DNA of 7,506 bases from CALRQJ02 sp943370285 (GTDB lineage Bacteria; Bacteroidota; Bacteroidia; Chitinophagales; Chitinophagaceae): the NCBI GenBank assembly GCA_943370285.1, contig CALRQJ020000024.1, positions 1 to 7,506 of the forward strand, given 5' to 3'. Under the pieces are notes generated by a model that was not told the DNA's origin, did no database searches, and was given only the letters and a program-made list of their open reading frames with translations. This document shows, piece after piece, positions 1 to 5,116 of this stretch; the stretch's first letter is position 1, and each line of letters opens with the position of its first letter. The translations under genes and the position numbers were made by a program.

Positions 1-294
1 AAAACTAAAACAAGTTTAGGTAAAACACCAGAACGATATGGCTTGACCAAATCTAGACATGAATCAATGTCTAGCCAAAAGTGGATGGCAGCAGGTTTGA
101 AGGAAGATGGAAGCAAACCTCTTTGGGTGGAACTTGCAGAAAACAAGACATTTAAGCGGGCATTAGAGAATATAATTTTACCACTGCTTGAATTTTCGAT
201 TGGTGGAGAATTAGTCGCACTTAAATTGACTTCACAAGCGGCTAAAACTACAACACTTGCAGTGGTTGATGACGCCATGATTCAAGCCGCTAAG
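1..294 (+). repeat. Left arm of 294-bp inverted repeat (toxin anchor)
   Basis: This stretch is the reverse complement of 7213-7506. Positions 1-149 are identical to the other arm; 10 single-base mismatches fall between 150 and 294. Six mismatches are silent and four give only three amino-acid changes (Leu/Ser, Ile/Leu, Val/Phe), so both copies look protein-constrained. The repeat encodes the segment preceding the toxin tip and stops in frame after Ala-Ala-Lys. It reaches the window edge, so its outer limit is unknown. It is a natural substrate for inversion or gene conversion. Confidence 0.97.
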
Positions 295-591
295 GGGGGA
301 GTAACATCATTAGAAAAAGCCAGTGGTTCATATTTATTAGAATTCCAAAGTGGCAAGTTCTATGCAGGTAAGGGTTTAGAATCCCGAATGATGCAATCAG
401 TAAATCGAATTGAAACTAACTTTGGCGATAAACTTCTAAATAAAACTTTCTATCCTGCAGCTAATTCCAAAGCAGCTTTCATTAATGAACATAATTTAAT
501 GATGCAGTTTGGTGGACCTAAAAGTTTTGATAAACTTTCTCCCACTTACAATTTAATTTTTTCACCAGGTAAAAAGTTAGGAGGATTTTAG
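1..591 (+). CDS. Polymorphic toxin, C-terminal part, GIY-YIG-like nuclease tip (5' partial)
   Basis: The frame is open from base 1 to the TAG at 589-591 (196 codons), so the gene begins outside the window; the TTG at 43 is not needed as a start. Codons 1-98 form the anchor shared with the right-hand toxin, including a hydrophobic stretch around ILPLLEFSIGGEL. The tip then has GSYLLEF, GKFYAGKG, an Arg a few residues on, a Glu in AFINEH, and a terminal YN..FSPGK. That order fits GIY-YIG-like nuclease tips of polymorphic toxins: the two Tyr-containing strands, a helix Arg, a catalytic Glu and a late Asn. The expected role is nucleic-acid cleavage in a competitor cell; this is family knowledge, not shown here. 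The next gene starts 1 nt after the stop, which fits a toxin-immunity operon. Secretion signals, if any, lie upstream of the window. Confidence 0.82.
   Translation, partial: KTKTSLGKTPERYGLTKSRHESMSSQKWMAAGLKEDGSKPLWVELAENKTFKRALENIILPLLEFSIGGELVALKLTSQAAKTTTLAVVDDAMIQAAKGGVTSLEKASGSYLLEFQSGKFYAGKGLESRMMQSVNRIETNFGDKLLNKTFYPAANSKAAFINEHNLMMQFGGPKSFDKLSPTYNLIFSPGKKLGGF
579..584 (+). promoter_or_regulatory. Shine-Dalgarno AGGAGG for the LRR immunity gene
   Basis: AGGAGG lies 8 nt before the ATG at 593 and inside the last toxin codons (Leu-Gly-Gly-Phe). It fixes the immunity start and suggests coupled translation, with immunity made as the toxin is finished. Strong sites like this are not the rule in Bacteroidota. 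Confidence 0.65.
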
Positions 592-592
592 T

Positions 593-1450
593 ATGGGACC
601 AGAAATAATAGACGGATTCAAATTTCAAAAAGGCACTGATGGCTCAAGTAAGTTAATTATTGAATCATCAAAATTAGAGGCTTGTATAAAATATATTTTG
701 GATAGCAAAGCCAAAGTAATTACGATTAATTGTTTTCAAGGTTACGATTTGTCTAATATTGACTTTTTAAACAGGGTTTCAAATGTTTTAGAAGGACTAC
801 ATTTACCTGAAACAAAATTCAATAATCAAATTGTAAATAGCCTTCATAATTTAAAATTCTTGGGATTTGCAGATAATAAAAAGGATGTTATTGACCTTTC
901 AAATTTCCCAAAACTTGAAAGTTTGGCTTGCGATTATTCTCCAAGATTAAAAGGTTTAGAATTTTGTAAAAACTTAAATGATTTGACTTTAACGGGTTAC
1001 AAATCAAAAAGCAAAGATTTATCAGAATTACCAATCTTTACTGACCTTCAAGAATTATTACTGTTTAAGACAGGTATTACAACCTTGCAGGGCATTGAGC
1101 GTTTTAGCAATCTTAAGAAACTTGAAATGTTTAGTGCTTCAAAATTAGAAACGATAGCAACTTTACAGACTTTATCAAATAGTCTTGAAGAAATACAACT
1201 TGTACAATGCAAAAAAATAATTGACTTTGAAGTTTTAGGGAAAATTCAATCACTCAAAAAAATAGTACTCTCTGAATCGGGAGAAATTAAAAGCCTTGCC
1301 TTTGTAAAGGAGTTGACCCGACTTGAATTTATAAGCTTTTGGGGAACGAATGTTTTAGATGGGAATATTAAATACTGTGAGGGTATAAACTATGTTGGCT
1401 TTGATAATAAAAAGCATTACACCCACAAATCAGGACAGTTTAAGAAGTAA
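593..1450 (+). CDS. Leucine-rich-repeat immunity protein (cognate of GIY-YIG-like tip)
   Basis: A 285-residue protein with no signal peptide or membrane segment. From about residue 60 to 260 it carries irregular repeats of the form L..L.L with periodic Leu/Ile/Phe (L.NLKFLGF, F.KLESLAC, L.DLQELLLF, FSNLKKLEMF, LQSLKKIVL-like, LTRLEFISF). This indicates a curved LRR solenoid. The end, GFDNKKHYTHK at about 269-279, resembles the ending I associate with LRR proteins next to polymorphic toxins. The ATG is 1 nt after the toxin stop and has a strong Shine-Dalgarno site; a hairpin terminator follows 2 nt after the stop. I infer that it binds and neutralises the adjacent tip in the cytoplasm. The LRR call is firm; the cognate role rests on position. 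Confidence 0.82.
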   Translation: MGPEIIDGFKFQKGTDGSSKLIIESSKLEACIKYILDSKAKVITINCFQGYDLSNIDFLNRVSNVLEGLHLPETKFNNQIVNSLHNLKFLGFADNKKDVIDLSNFPKLESLACDYSPRLKGLEFCKNLNDLTLTGYKSKSKDLSELPIFTDLQELLLFKTGITTLQGIERFSNLKKLEMFSASKLETIATLQTLSNSLEEIQLVQCKKIIDFEVLGKIQSLKKIVLSESGEIKSLAFVKELTRLEFISFWGTNVLDGNIKYCEGINYVGFDNKKHYTHKSGQFKK

Positions 1451-1452
1451 CA

Positions 1453-1476
1453 AAAAAGCCATTCACAGGGCTTTTT
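1453..1476 (+). terminator. Rho-independent terminator after LRR immunity gene
   Basis: The perfect 8-bp arms AAAAAGCC and GGCTTTTT are separated by 8 nt, and the right arm ends in five T. It ends the cassette A transcript. The A-rich left arm may also let it work for the opposite strand. Confidence 0.8.
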
Positions 1477-1552
1477 ACATAGCATTAGTTTTAACGGACT
1501 TAATACAGTGGTCATCAGTTGTAAGTAAGCATTCTTTTTCTTTTTCGGGCAG
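1475..1552 (-). pseudogene. C-terminal remnant of an XRE-type HTH regulator (remnant 1)
   Basis: On the minus strand, 25 codons plus TAA read LPEKEKECLL, then TTDDHCIKSVKTNAM. The acidic LP..K..LL start, the ID/DH helix and the basic K..K end look like the extreme C-terminus of Bacteroidota XRE-family helix-turn-helix regulators. The DNA-binding part is absent: past the Leu-Pro the sequence passes directly into truncated toxin tip B on the other strand. Its stop overlaps the right arm of the preceding terminator. I recognise this by pattern only, without an alignment. The parallel with remnant 2 at 2253-2339 raises confidence. Confidence 0.5.
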
Positions 1553-1779
1553 TTGGTAACTACTATACATTGCCAGGGGCAGATCCTGCTAAACTTGGAA
1601 TCAGCCTTGAAGGATGTATAAAAGTTACTTCAATTTTAAATGAGGACACGAAATTCTTGCAAAGTACTACATCTGATATAAAAGACACTTGGACAGTGCC
1701 GGGCAAGACTTTTAATGCAAAAGGAGGTGAAGTCCAACTCTTTCAAACCAAAGTAAACGCAACACCTATCAAAGAATAA
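1552..1779 (+). pseudogene. 5'-truncated polymorphic-toxin tip, orphan cassette B
   Basis: This is the end of a toxin gene without its head. The frame is open only from 1525; the toxin-like part starts about 1552 (VGNYYTLPGADPAKLGIS) and runs about 75 codons to TAA at 1777-1779. The only early initiator is a TTG at 1570 with no good ribosome site. LPGADP..LG near the start and a Gly-rich GGEVQLF near the end are reminiscent of short tips at polymorphic-toxin C-termini whose family I cannot name safely. Upstream sequence belongs to an unrelated opposite-strand remnant. A candidate immunity gene follows after 4 nt. It is probably silent unless joined to a full toxin gene by recombination. Confidence 0.6.
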
Positions 1780-1783
1780 AACA

Positions 1784-2215
1784 ATGATTGAATTTAGTAA
1801 AATAGGTGCCGGGGAATTGCAAATTATTGCAGACTACTTGTTGCAGAACAAAGGCAACGTTGAACAGGTTATATCTGACTTTGGCGTCATAGAAAAAGAT
1901 AACGGGTATGGGACTCTTTTTTTACACCCTAAAAATCCATTGTTTAAAGTTATTTCGTTACATATTATAGATGGGCAAATATCATCAGTTGGAATTGGTG
2001 GACCGCAGTTAGGTTTATCTTTAAAAGACTTAGTTTTTGCTTATAAAAAAAATACTGAGGGGTATGTGCCATATGACAGCGAACACATTTATGTGTTTTA
2101 TACATCAGGCGACTTTAAGTACACAATAAAGATTACTTCTAAGGATAAGCTTTTGGAAAACGGAGAAATTATTAATGATATTCCCATCAACCGTTTAGTA
2201 ATTACTTTGAAATAG
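1784..2215 (+). CDS. Candidate immunity protein of orphan cassette B
   Basis: A 143-residue soluble protein I do not recognise. It has an alpha-helical start (GELQIIADYLLQN), a middle with alternating hydrophobic strand-like runs (LFKVISLHIIDG, ISSVGIGG), and a short Gly-rich GIGGPQLGLSL. There is no signal peptide or membrane span. It starts 4 nt after tip B and ends 2 nt before a strong hairpin terminator. Size, position and intact frame fit an immunity gene kept after its toxin was decapitated. The ATG has no clear Shine-Dalgarno site, so translation may be coupled to the upstream frame or depend on AT-rich leader context. Confidence 0.7.
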   Translation: MIEFSKIGAGELQIIADYLLQNKGNVEQVISDFGVIEKDNGYGTLFLHPKNPLFKVISLHIIDGQISSVGIGGPQLGLSLKDLVFAYKKNTEGYVPYDSEHIYVFYTSGDFKYTIKITSKDKLLENGEIINDIPINRLVITLK

Positions 2216-2217
2216 AA

Positions 2218-2251
2218 CAACAAAGCCGCTGAGCAATCAGCGGCTTTGTTG
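2218..2251 (+). terminator. Strong hairpin terminator after immunity B
   Basis: A perfect 15-bp stem (CAACAAAGCCGCTGA and its complement) closes on the 4-nt loop GCAA. There is no long T-tract, only GTTGCTT after the stem, but its position directly after the stop and its stability support termination. It could also serve the opposite strand. Confidence 0.78.
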
Positions 2252-2252
2252 C

Positions 2253-2339
2253 TTAAGAGGCATGAGCTTTTTTAACTTTAAAATCCCTCAATGCCATATC
2301 AATTATGTTCAGCATGAAATTTTTGTTATTATCTGGCAG
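2253..2339 (-). pseudogene. C-terminal remnant of an XRE-type HTH regulator (remnant 2)
   Basis: The minus strand reads LPDNNKNFML, then NIIDMALRDFKVKKAHAS and TAA (28 codons). The pattern LP(D/E)..K...L..ID..LRD.K.K.A is the ending I associate with Bacteroidota XRE-family regulators. The codon before the Leu is an in-frame TAG, so the gene body is missing and the breakpoint lies at about 2340. Directly beyond it, on the other strand, truncated toxin tip C begins. Its breakpoint is at the same Leu-Pro as remnant 1, although the two differ in sequence and are not simple duplicates. Confidence 0.55.
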
Positions 2340-2343
2340 CTAG

Positions 2344-2637
2344 ATGTGCTACCGCCGGTTTGGGTATGAAAGCGTAGCATTTGATTTTACAGTGGATGGT
2401 GTTAGAACAGATGTCAAAAGAATAGAAGGTCTCGGAAGAAATGCTGTAAGTGATGTTGCAAAAGGAGTAGAACAAGCGGGTCCTGGTGGACAAGTTATTG
2501 TTGTGAGACCCTCTAACTCAAAGTTTACTTTAGAGCAATACCAAAATTCTCTGATAAATAATTTTAAACCTAAACAGCCAGATGTTAGTATAAAAGTTGT
2601 TAATGAAAGTTCATTACCAAAAGTTGGAGGAAAATAA
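2344..2637 (+). pseudogene. 5'-truncated toxin tip with PD-(D/E)XK-like motif, orphan cassette C
   Basis: A 97-codon frame that begins with an ATG immediately after an in-frame TAG (2341-2343), with no leader or delivery domain. The part from GYESVAFDFTVDG onward looks like a toxin tip: DFTVDGVRTDVKRI puts an Asp about 10 residues before a DVK, as in restriction-endonuclease-fold nucleases. It is followed by a helix with ARG/Gln-like spacing (VAKGVEQAG) and a strand GGQVIVVRP. The upstream helix that often carries an active-site Glu is missing, so the fragment may be inactive alone. The next gene starts 2 nt after the stop. I infer it is a displaced CdiA/Rhs-type nuclease tip; the exact family is unassigned. 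Confidence 0.6.
2626..2630 (+). promoter_or_regulatory. Shine-Dalgarno GGAGG for immunity C
   Basis: GGAGG sits 9 nt before the ATG at 2640, inside the last toxin codons (Val-Gly-Gly-Lys). It supports that start and the same coupled arrangement seen in cassette A. Confidence 0.55.
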
Positions 2638-2639
2638 GT

Positions 2640-3119
2640 ATGGAATTGAAATATTTAACTGTTGGAATAAACGGATTTGATATTAAAGCTGCCGAGGATG
2701 CACTAATGGAATTAGGTGTATCTGATTATATTGATAAGATTAGGGAAATGTTCGGAGTTAATATTGGGATTGAAGACTTGCGAGAAGATTATCAAGCAAT
2801 GACGAAATTTTTGGCAGAAAATAAGTTGAAGGATGAAAATCCGTTCTTTAATGAATTTGATATTAATCCTTATGGTTTACAAATTAGTTTTAATGTGCTA
2901 CCAGCTTTTAAATATTTAGATATTTTAGAACCAATGGTTTTTGTTTTTGGACAACGCATATCATCAATATTAAAAACAGAATGTATCGTTATGTTTGAGA
3001 ATATGCGAGTACCCGCAGGATTATTCAAAGAAGGTGTTCTTATAGAAAATTTTGAAAATTATAATTTGGGGTTTTTTAAAAATCGTTCATCGAAACCTAA
3101 TCAGTTTGAGCGTAGTTAA
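2640..3119 (+). CDS. Candidate immunity protein of orphan cassette C
   Basis: A 159-residue acidic, soluble protein that I do not recognise. It has an amphipathic helical first half (DIKAAEDALMELGV, IDKIREMFGV), a middle rich in Asn/Phe/Tyr, and strand-like hydrophobic runs in the second half (YLDILEPMVFVFG). No signal peptide or membrane span is apparent. It follows the nuclease-like tip by 2 nt with a good ribosome site, and a hairpin terminator follows 22 nt after its stop. The immunity role is inferred from position and from the intact frame beside a broken toxin. Confidence 0.7.
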   Translation: MELKYLTVGINGFDIKAAEDALMELGVSDYIDKIREMFGVNIGIEDLREDYQAMTKFLAENKLKDENPFFNEFDINPYGLQISFNVLPAFKYLDILEPMVFVFGQRISSILKTECIVMFENMRVPAGLFKEGVLIENFENYNLGFFKNRSSKPNQFERS

Positions 3120-3141
3120 TAATGAGGTAAGAAATAAACTT

Positions 3142-3174
3142 AAGCCGTTGGTAAAAGAACCAGCGGCTTTTTTT
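3142..3174 (+). terminator. Rho-independent terminator after immunity C
   Basis: The arms AAGCCGTTGGT and ACCAGCGGCTT pair over 11 bp with one T-G wobble around the loop AAAAGA, followed by a run of T. This is a classical intrinsic terminator that closes the rightward group of cassettes. Confidence 0.85.
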
Positions 3175-3225
3175 ATACAAGAGGCAAAAGCCTGTTTAGT
3201 TTTTACATCTCTTATAAAACCTCAG

Positions 3226-3417
3226 TTACAATTTCTGCTCTTGAACTACAATAATCATTGGCAGTTTTATTTTTTCAATCAACTCTATTTCTTCAGTCTC
3301 AAGATGGTGATGTGTCCACCTTGATTCCTCGATTTTAATAATGGGTAGTTTAACATAAATCACCCCTAAATGCGATATCGGAAACACAATTACAACATTG
3401 CAATAAAAAGTGGAACT
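3226..3417 (-). other. Opposite-strand open frame, possible gene remnant
   Basis: The minus strand is open for 64 codons from after a TAA at 3418-3420 to TAA at 3226-3228, and has no early ATG. The distal half reads like protein: KIEESRWTHHHLETEE, then IELIEKIKLP, then MIIVVQEQKL. The frame has an acidic helix followed by a hydrophobic strand and ends 52 nt from the preceding terminator. I do not recognise it. It could be the C-terminal remnant of a gene cut by recombination, in line with the two remnants to the left, or chance. It overlaps the leader of the recombinase gene. Confidence 0.3.
3343..3365. other. Imperfect palindrome upstream of the recombinase gene
   Basis: GGGTAGTTTA, a 3-nt spacer ACA, then TAAATCACCC: the half-sites match at 8 of 10 positions. 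It lies 63 nt before the recombinase ATG. Two roughly 10-bp inverted arms around a short centre could be a recombinase core site or an operator. This rests on symmetry alone. Confidence 0.35.
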
Positions 3418-3428
3418 TTAACTTAAAA

Positions 3429-4484
3429 ATGAAAAATAATGAAATTCTAGTTGTTCCGCATTTTCAACAATTCATTACAGATAGCTACAAAGGAAAAAGA
3501 TTAAAACCGAATGGCAACAAGATTAAATCTCAAACCATAGATAATTACTACTATCCACTTCAATATTTAAAGGAATACGAATTAAAATATGACGTAATTC
3601 TACGAATAAAAATGCTTACTGGTAATAATAAAAAACAGATTTTATTGGAGAGGAATTATTGGAAACGGTTTTTTCAACTCTTTAATCAATTTTTATATAC
3701 TACAAAAAATTGCCATGATAATTATGTAGGAAACATTACGAAAATGCTTAAAACATATTTTAACTATTTAAAGAAAGAAAAATTATATCCGATTGGAGAT
3801 TTTTATAACCAATTTCCTATAAGTAAAGAAGATATTCCGATCATTACATTATTACCTGAGCAACTTTATTTTTTAATTCACGATAAAAAATTTGAAGATT
3901 CACTACCATTTCATCTTGTGCAAACAAAAGATAAATTTGTATTTGGATGCACAGTAGCACTAAGATATTCTGATATTGATGCCCTGAAATTTACCGATGT
4001 AGATTGCATGAATAATACTTTTTATTTATCTACAAAAGCAATAAAAACAGATATCTCAATGCGAATAAAATTGCCCGATTATTTAGTAGATATCATAAAC
4101 ATGAATAAACAAAAGGCAAGTCGAAGGAAAACTATATTTCCTTCCTTGTCTAATTCTCGATTTAGCATTAACCTTAAACAACTTTGTGAATTAGCGGGGT
4201 GGACCAAAGAAATAGGAAAAATAAGAAATAAACGAGGGTGCAAGCATGAAATAAAAAATAGTACAAATGGCAAAGGTCAACGCTTTTGTGATTTAGTTTC
4301 ATCACATACGATGCGCCGAACTGCCATTACAACTATGCTGATGCTTGGTATGCCAGAACATGTTGTAAAACGTATATCCGGTCATACTGCCGATAGTAAA
4401 GTATTCTACAGATACGTAAATTTAGTTCAGTCCTATCTAGATACTGAAATTGATAAAGTTTATTTACAAATGGGGGCTAAATGA
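3429..4484 (+). CDS. Tyrosine recombinase/integrase
   Basis: A 351-residue tyrosine recombinase that would cut and rejoin DNA through a 3'-phosphotyrosine intermediate. The N-terminal half (about 10-130) is a helical SAM-like core-binding domain. The catalytic half has Arg179 in GCTVALRYSD, a candidate Lys at 203 or 206 in the beta-hairpin, His293 and Arg296 in SSHTMRRTAITT, His319 in ISGHT, and Tyr329 (or 327) in FYRYV. All active-site positions are therefore present and the gene is unbroken. An insert with Cys271, His273 and Cys287 precedes the HxxR box. The ATG has no clear Shine-Dalgarno site. It is the only mobility gene in the window and lies between the rightward and leftward toxin cassettes. 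It may mobilise the array, be a leftover of an integrated element, or invert DNA; the sequence does not decide between these. Confidence 0.93.
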   Translation: MKNNEILVVPHFQQFITDSYKGKRLKPNGNKIKSQTIDNYYYPLQYLKEYELKYDVILRIKMLTGNNKKQILLERNYWKRFFQLFNQFLYTTKNCHDNYVGNITKMLKTYFNYLKKEKLYPIGDFYNQFPISKEDIPIITLLPEQLYFLIHDKKFEDSLPFHLVQTKDKFVFGCTVALRYSDIDALKFTDVDCMNNTFYLSTKAIKTDISMRIKLPDYLVDIINMNKQKASRRKTIFPSLSNSRFSINLKQLCELAGWTKEIGKIRNKRGCKHEIKNSTNGKGQRFCDLVSSHTMRRTAITTMLMLGMPEHVVKRISGHTADSKVFYRYVNLVQSYLDTEIDKVYLQMGAK

Positions 4485-4534
4485 TAAAGAAGTACCTAAG
4501 TGAGCTAAAAAACAAACGTATTACTATGCTGTAG
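4481..4534 (+). CDS. Short ORF overlapping the recombinase stop (ATGA)
   Basis: ATG overlaps the recombinase TGA by 4 nt and opens 17 codons (MIKKYLSELKNKRITML) to TAG. The ATGA overlap is typical of translationally coupled operon partners, and the peptide reads as a basic amphipathic helix start. It is far too short for a known partner. I infer the beginning of a second gene cut off by rearrangement, or a chance overlap. Confidence 0.35.
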   Translation: MIKKYLSELKNKRITML

Positions 4535-4654
4535 TCACTTTGCTTGCACGCCTAGCTTATTAAGTAGCCCACAGCAAGTCAAAAAAGTACTTAGCACATC
4601 GATTCCAAAACCATTTGCTAGGGTTAGTGTGGTATCGGGCAGAATATGCATGAA
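4535..4654. other. Intergenic spacer between recombinase and cassette D
   Basis: No convincing gene. It holds a weak dyad CTAGCTTATTAAGTAG (4552-4567). A minus-strand frame of 38 codons starts at the ATG at 4649-4651, is rich in the rare-looking Leu codon CTA, and is probably not coding. The 10-mer TATCGGGCAG at 4633-4642 closely matches TATCTGGCAG at the 2330-2339 cassette junction. An attachment site for the neighbouring recombinase could lie here, but none can be proven. Confidence 0.4.
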
Positions 4655-5110
4655 CTAGTTAACATCAAAATTATTAAAAACTATATCTGCTATCGAAAAA
4701 ATAAAACATGTATCTGCGTTCTCACAACAAACAGAATGCACAAATTCAGAAACCCCTGACTTAATAACTTGAGTATTGCCAACCTCATTACCATCTATTA
4801 ATAGTTTATTACTATCCAAACCTTTGTGAGAGATGTAATGGTTTCTGCCATTATAATCAAATGAAATTCCTCTAAATTTTCCTTTAAAACGAACAATTTC
4901 ATTAGTATTGAAAATTAGTCGATGATTAAACCCTATCGATAAGAATAAAGAACATTTATATTTTGCAAACTCTTCATCTCTTTGATTAAAAAAAATAAAT
5001 TGTTCTGAACCAAAAAAATGGCTAATATTTTTAGCTCTGATAACTAAATTTTCAAGATTATCACACACTATGTAATCTGTATGCTGTCTATAAACTGTAA
5101 AGCAAACCAT
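4655..5110 (-). CDS. Candidate immunity protein of Rhs cassette D
   Basis: A 151-residue soluble protein, not recognised. It alternates short strands and turns (FIFFNQRDEEF, FNHRLIFNTNEIVRF, RGISFDYNGRNHYISHKG) and has several Cys (CENADTCF near the end), so it is probably beta-rich. It starts 6 nt after the stop of the Rhs fragment on the same strand, the standard place for the immunity partner. It has an ATG start and no signal peptide. Its direct partner would be the beta-rich tail of the Rhs fragment. The assignment rests on position. Confidence 0.7.
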   Translation of the reverse strand: MVCFTVYRQHTDYIVCDNLENLVIRAKNISHFFGSEQFIFFNQRDEEFAKYKCSLFLSIGFNHRLIFNTNEIVRFKGKFRGISFDYNGRNHYISHKGLDSNKLLIDGNEVGNTQVIKSGVSEFVHSVCCENADTCFIFSIADIVFNNFDVN

Positions 5111-5116
5111 AAATTA

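Noticed and set aside
43..45. TTG at 43 (and the mirrored TTG at 7464) as the start of the two outer toxins
   Set aside because: The frame is open beyond both TTG codons to the window edges and the protein sequence continues (GKTPERYG), so the true starts lie outside.
1570..1572. TTG at 1570 as a real start for tip B
   Set aside because: Toxin-like codons continue upstream (GNYYT) and there is no ribosome site; the gene is truncated, not initiated there.
3052..3324. 90-codon plus-strand frame overlapping the end of immunity C
   Set aside because: It runs through the immunity gene end and the terminator hairpin; its composition is unlike protein and it is a shadow frame.
3120..3428. Bacteroidota sigma promoter (TTTG / TAnnTTTG) before the recombinase
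   Set aside because: No correctly spaced match was found, so none is reported.
4079..4273. 64-codon minus-strand frame inside the recombinase gene
   Set aside because: It lies opposite the catalytic domain coding region, which has clear conserved motifs.
4535..4651. 38-codon minus-strand ORF downstream of immunity D
   Set aside because: Unusual codon use (many CTA), no recognisable protein and no ribosome site; kept only as a note in the spacer.
4485..4654. Integron attC-like site after the recombinase
   Set aside because: The paired GTTRRRY/RYYYAAC arms are not present as an ordered set, and the recombinase lacks the look of an integron integrase.
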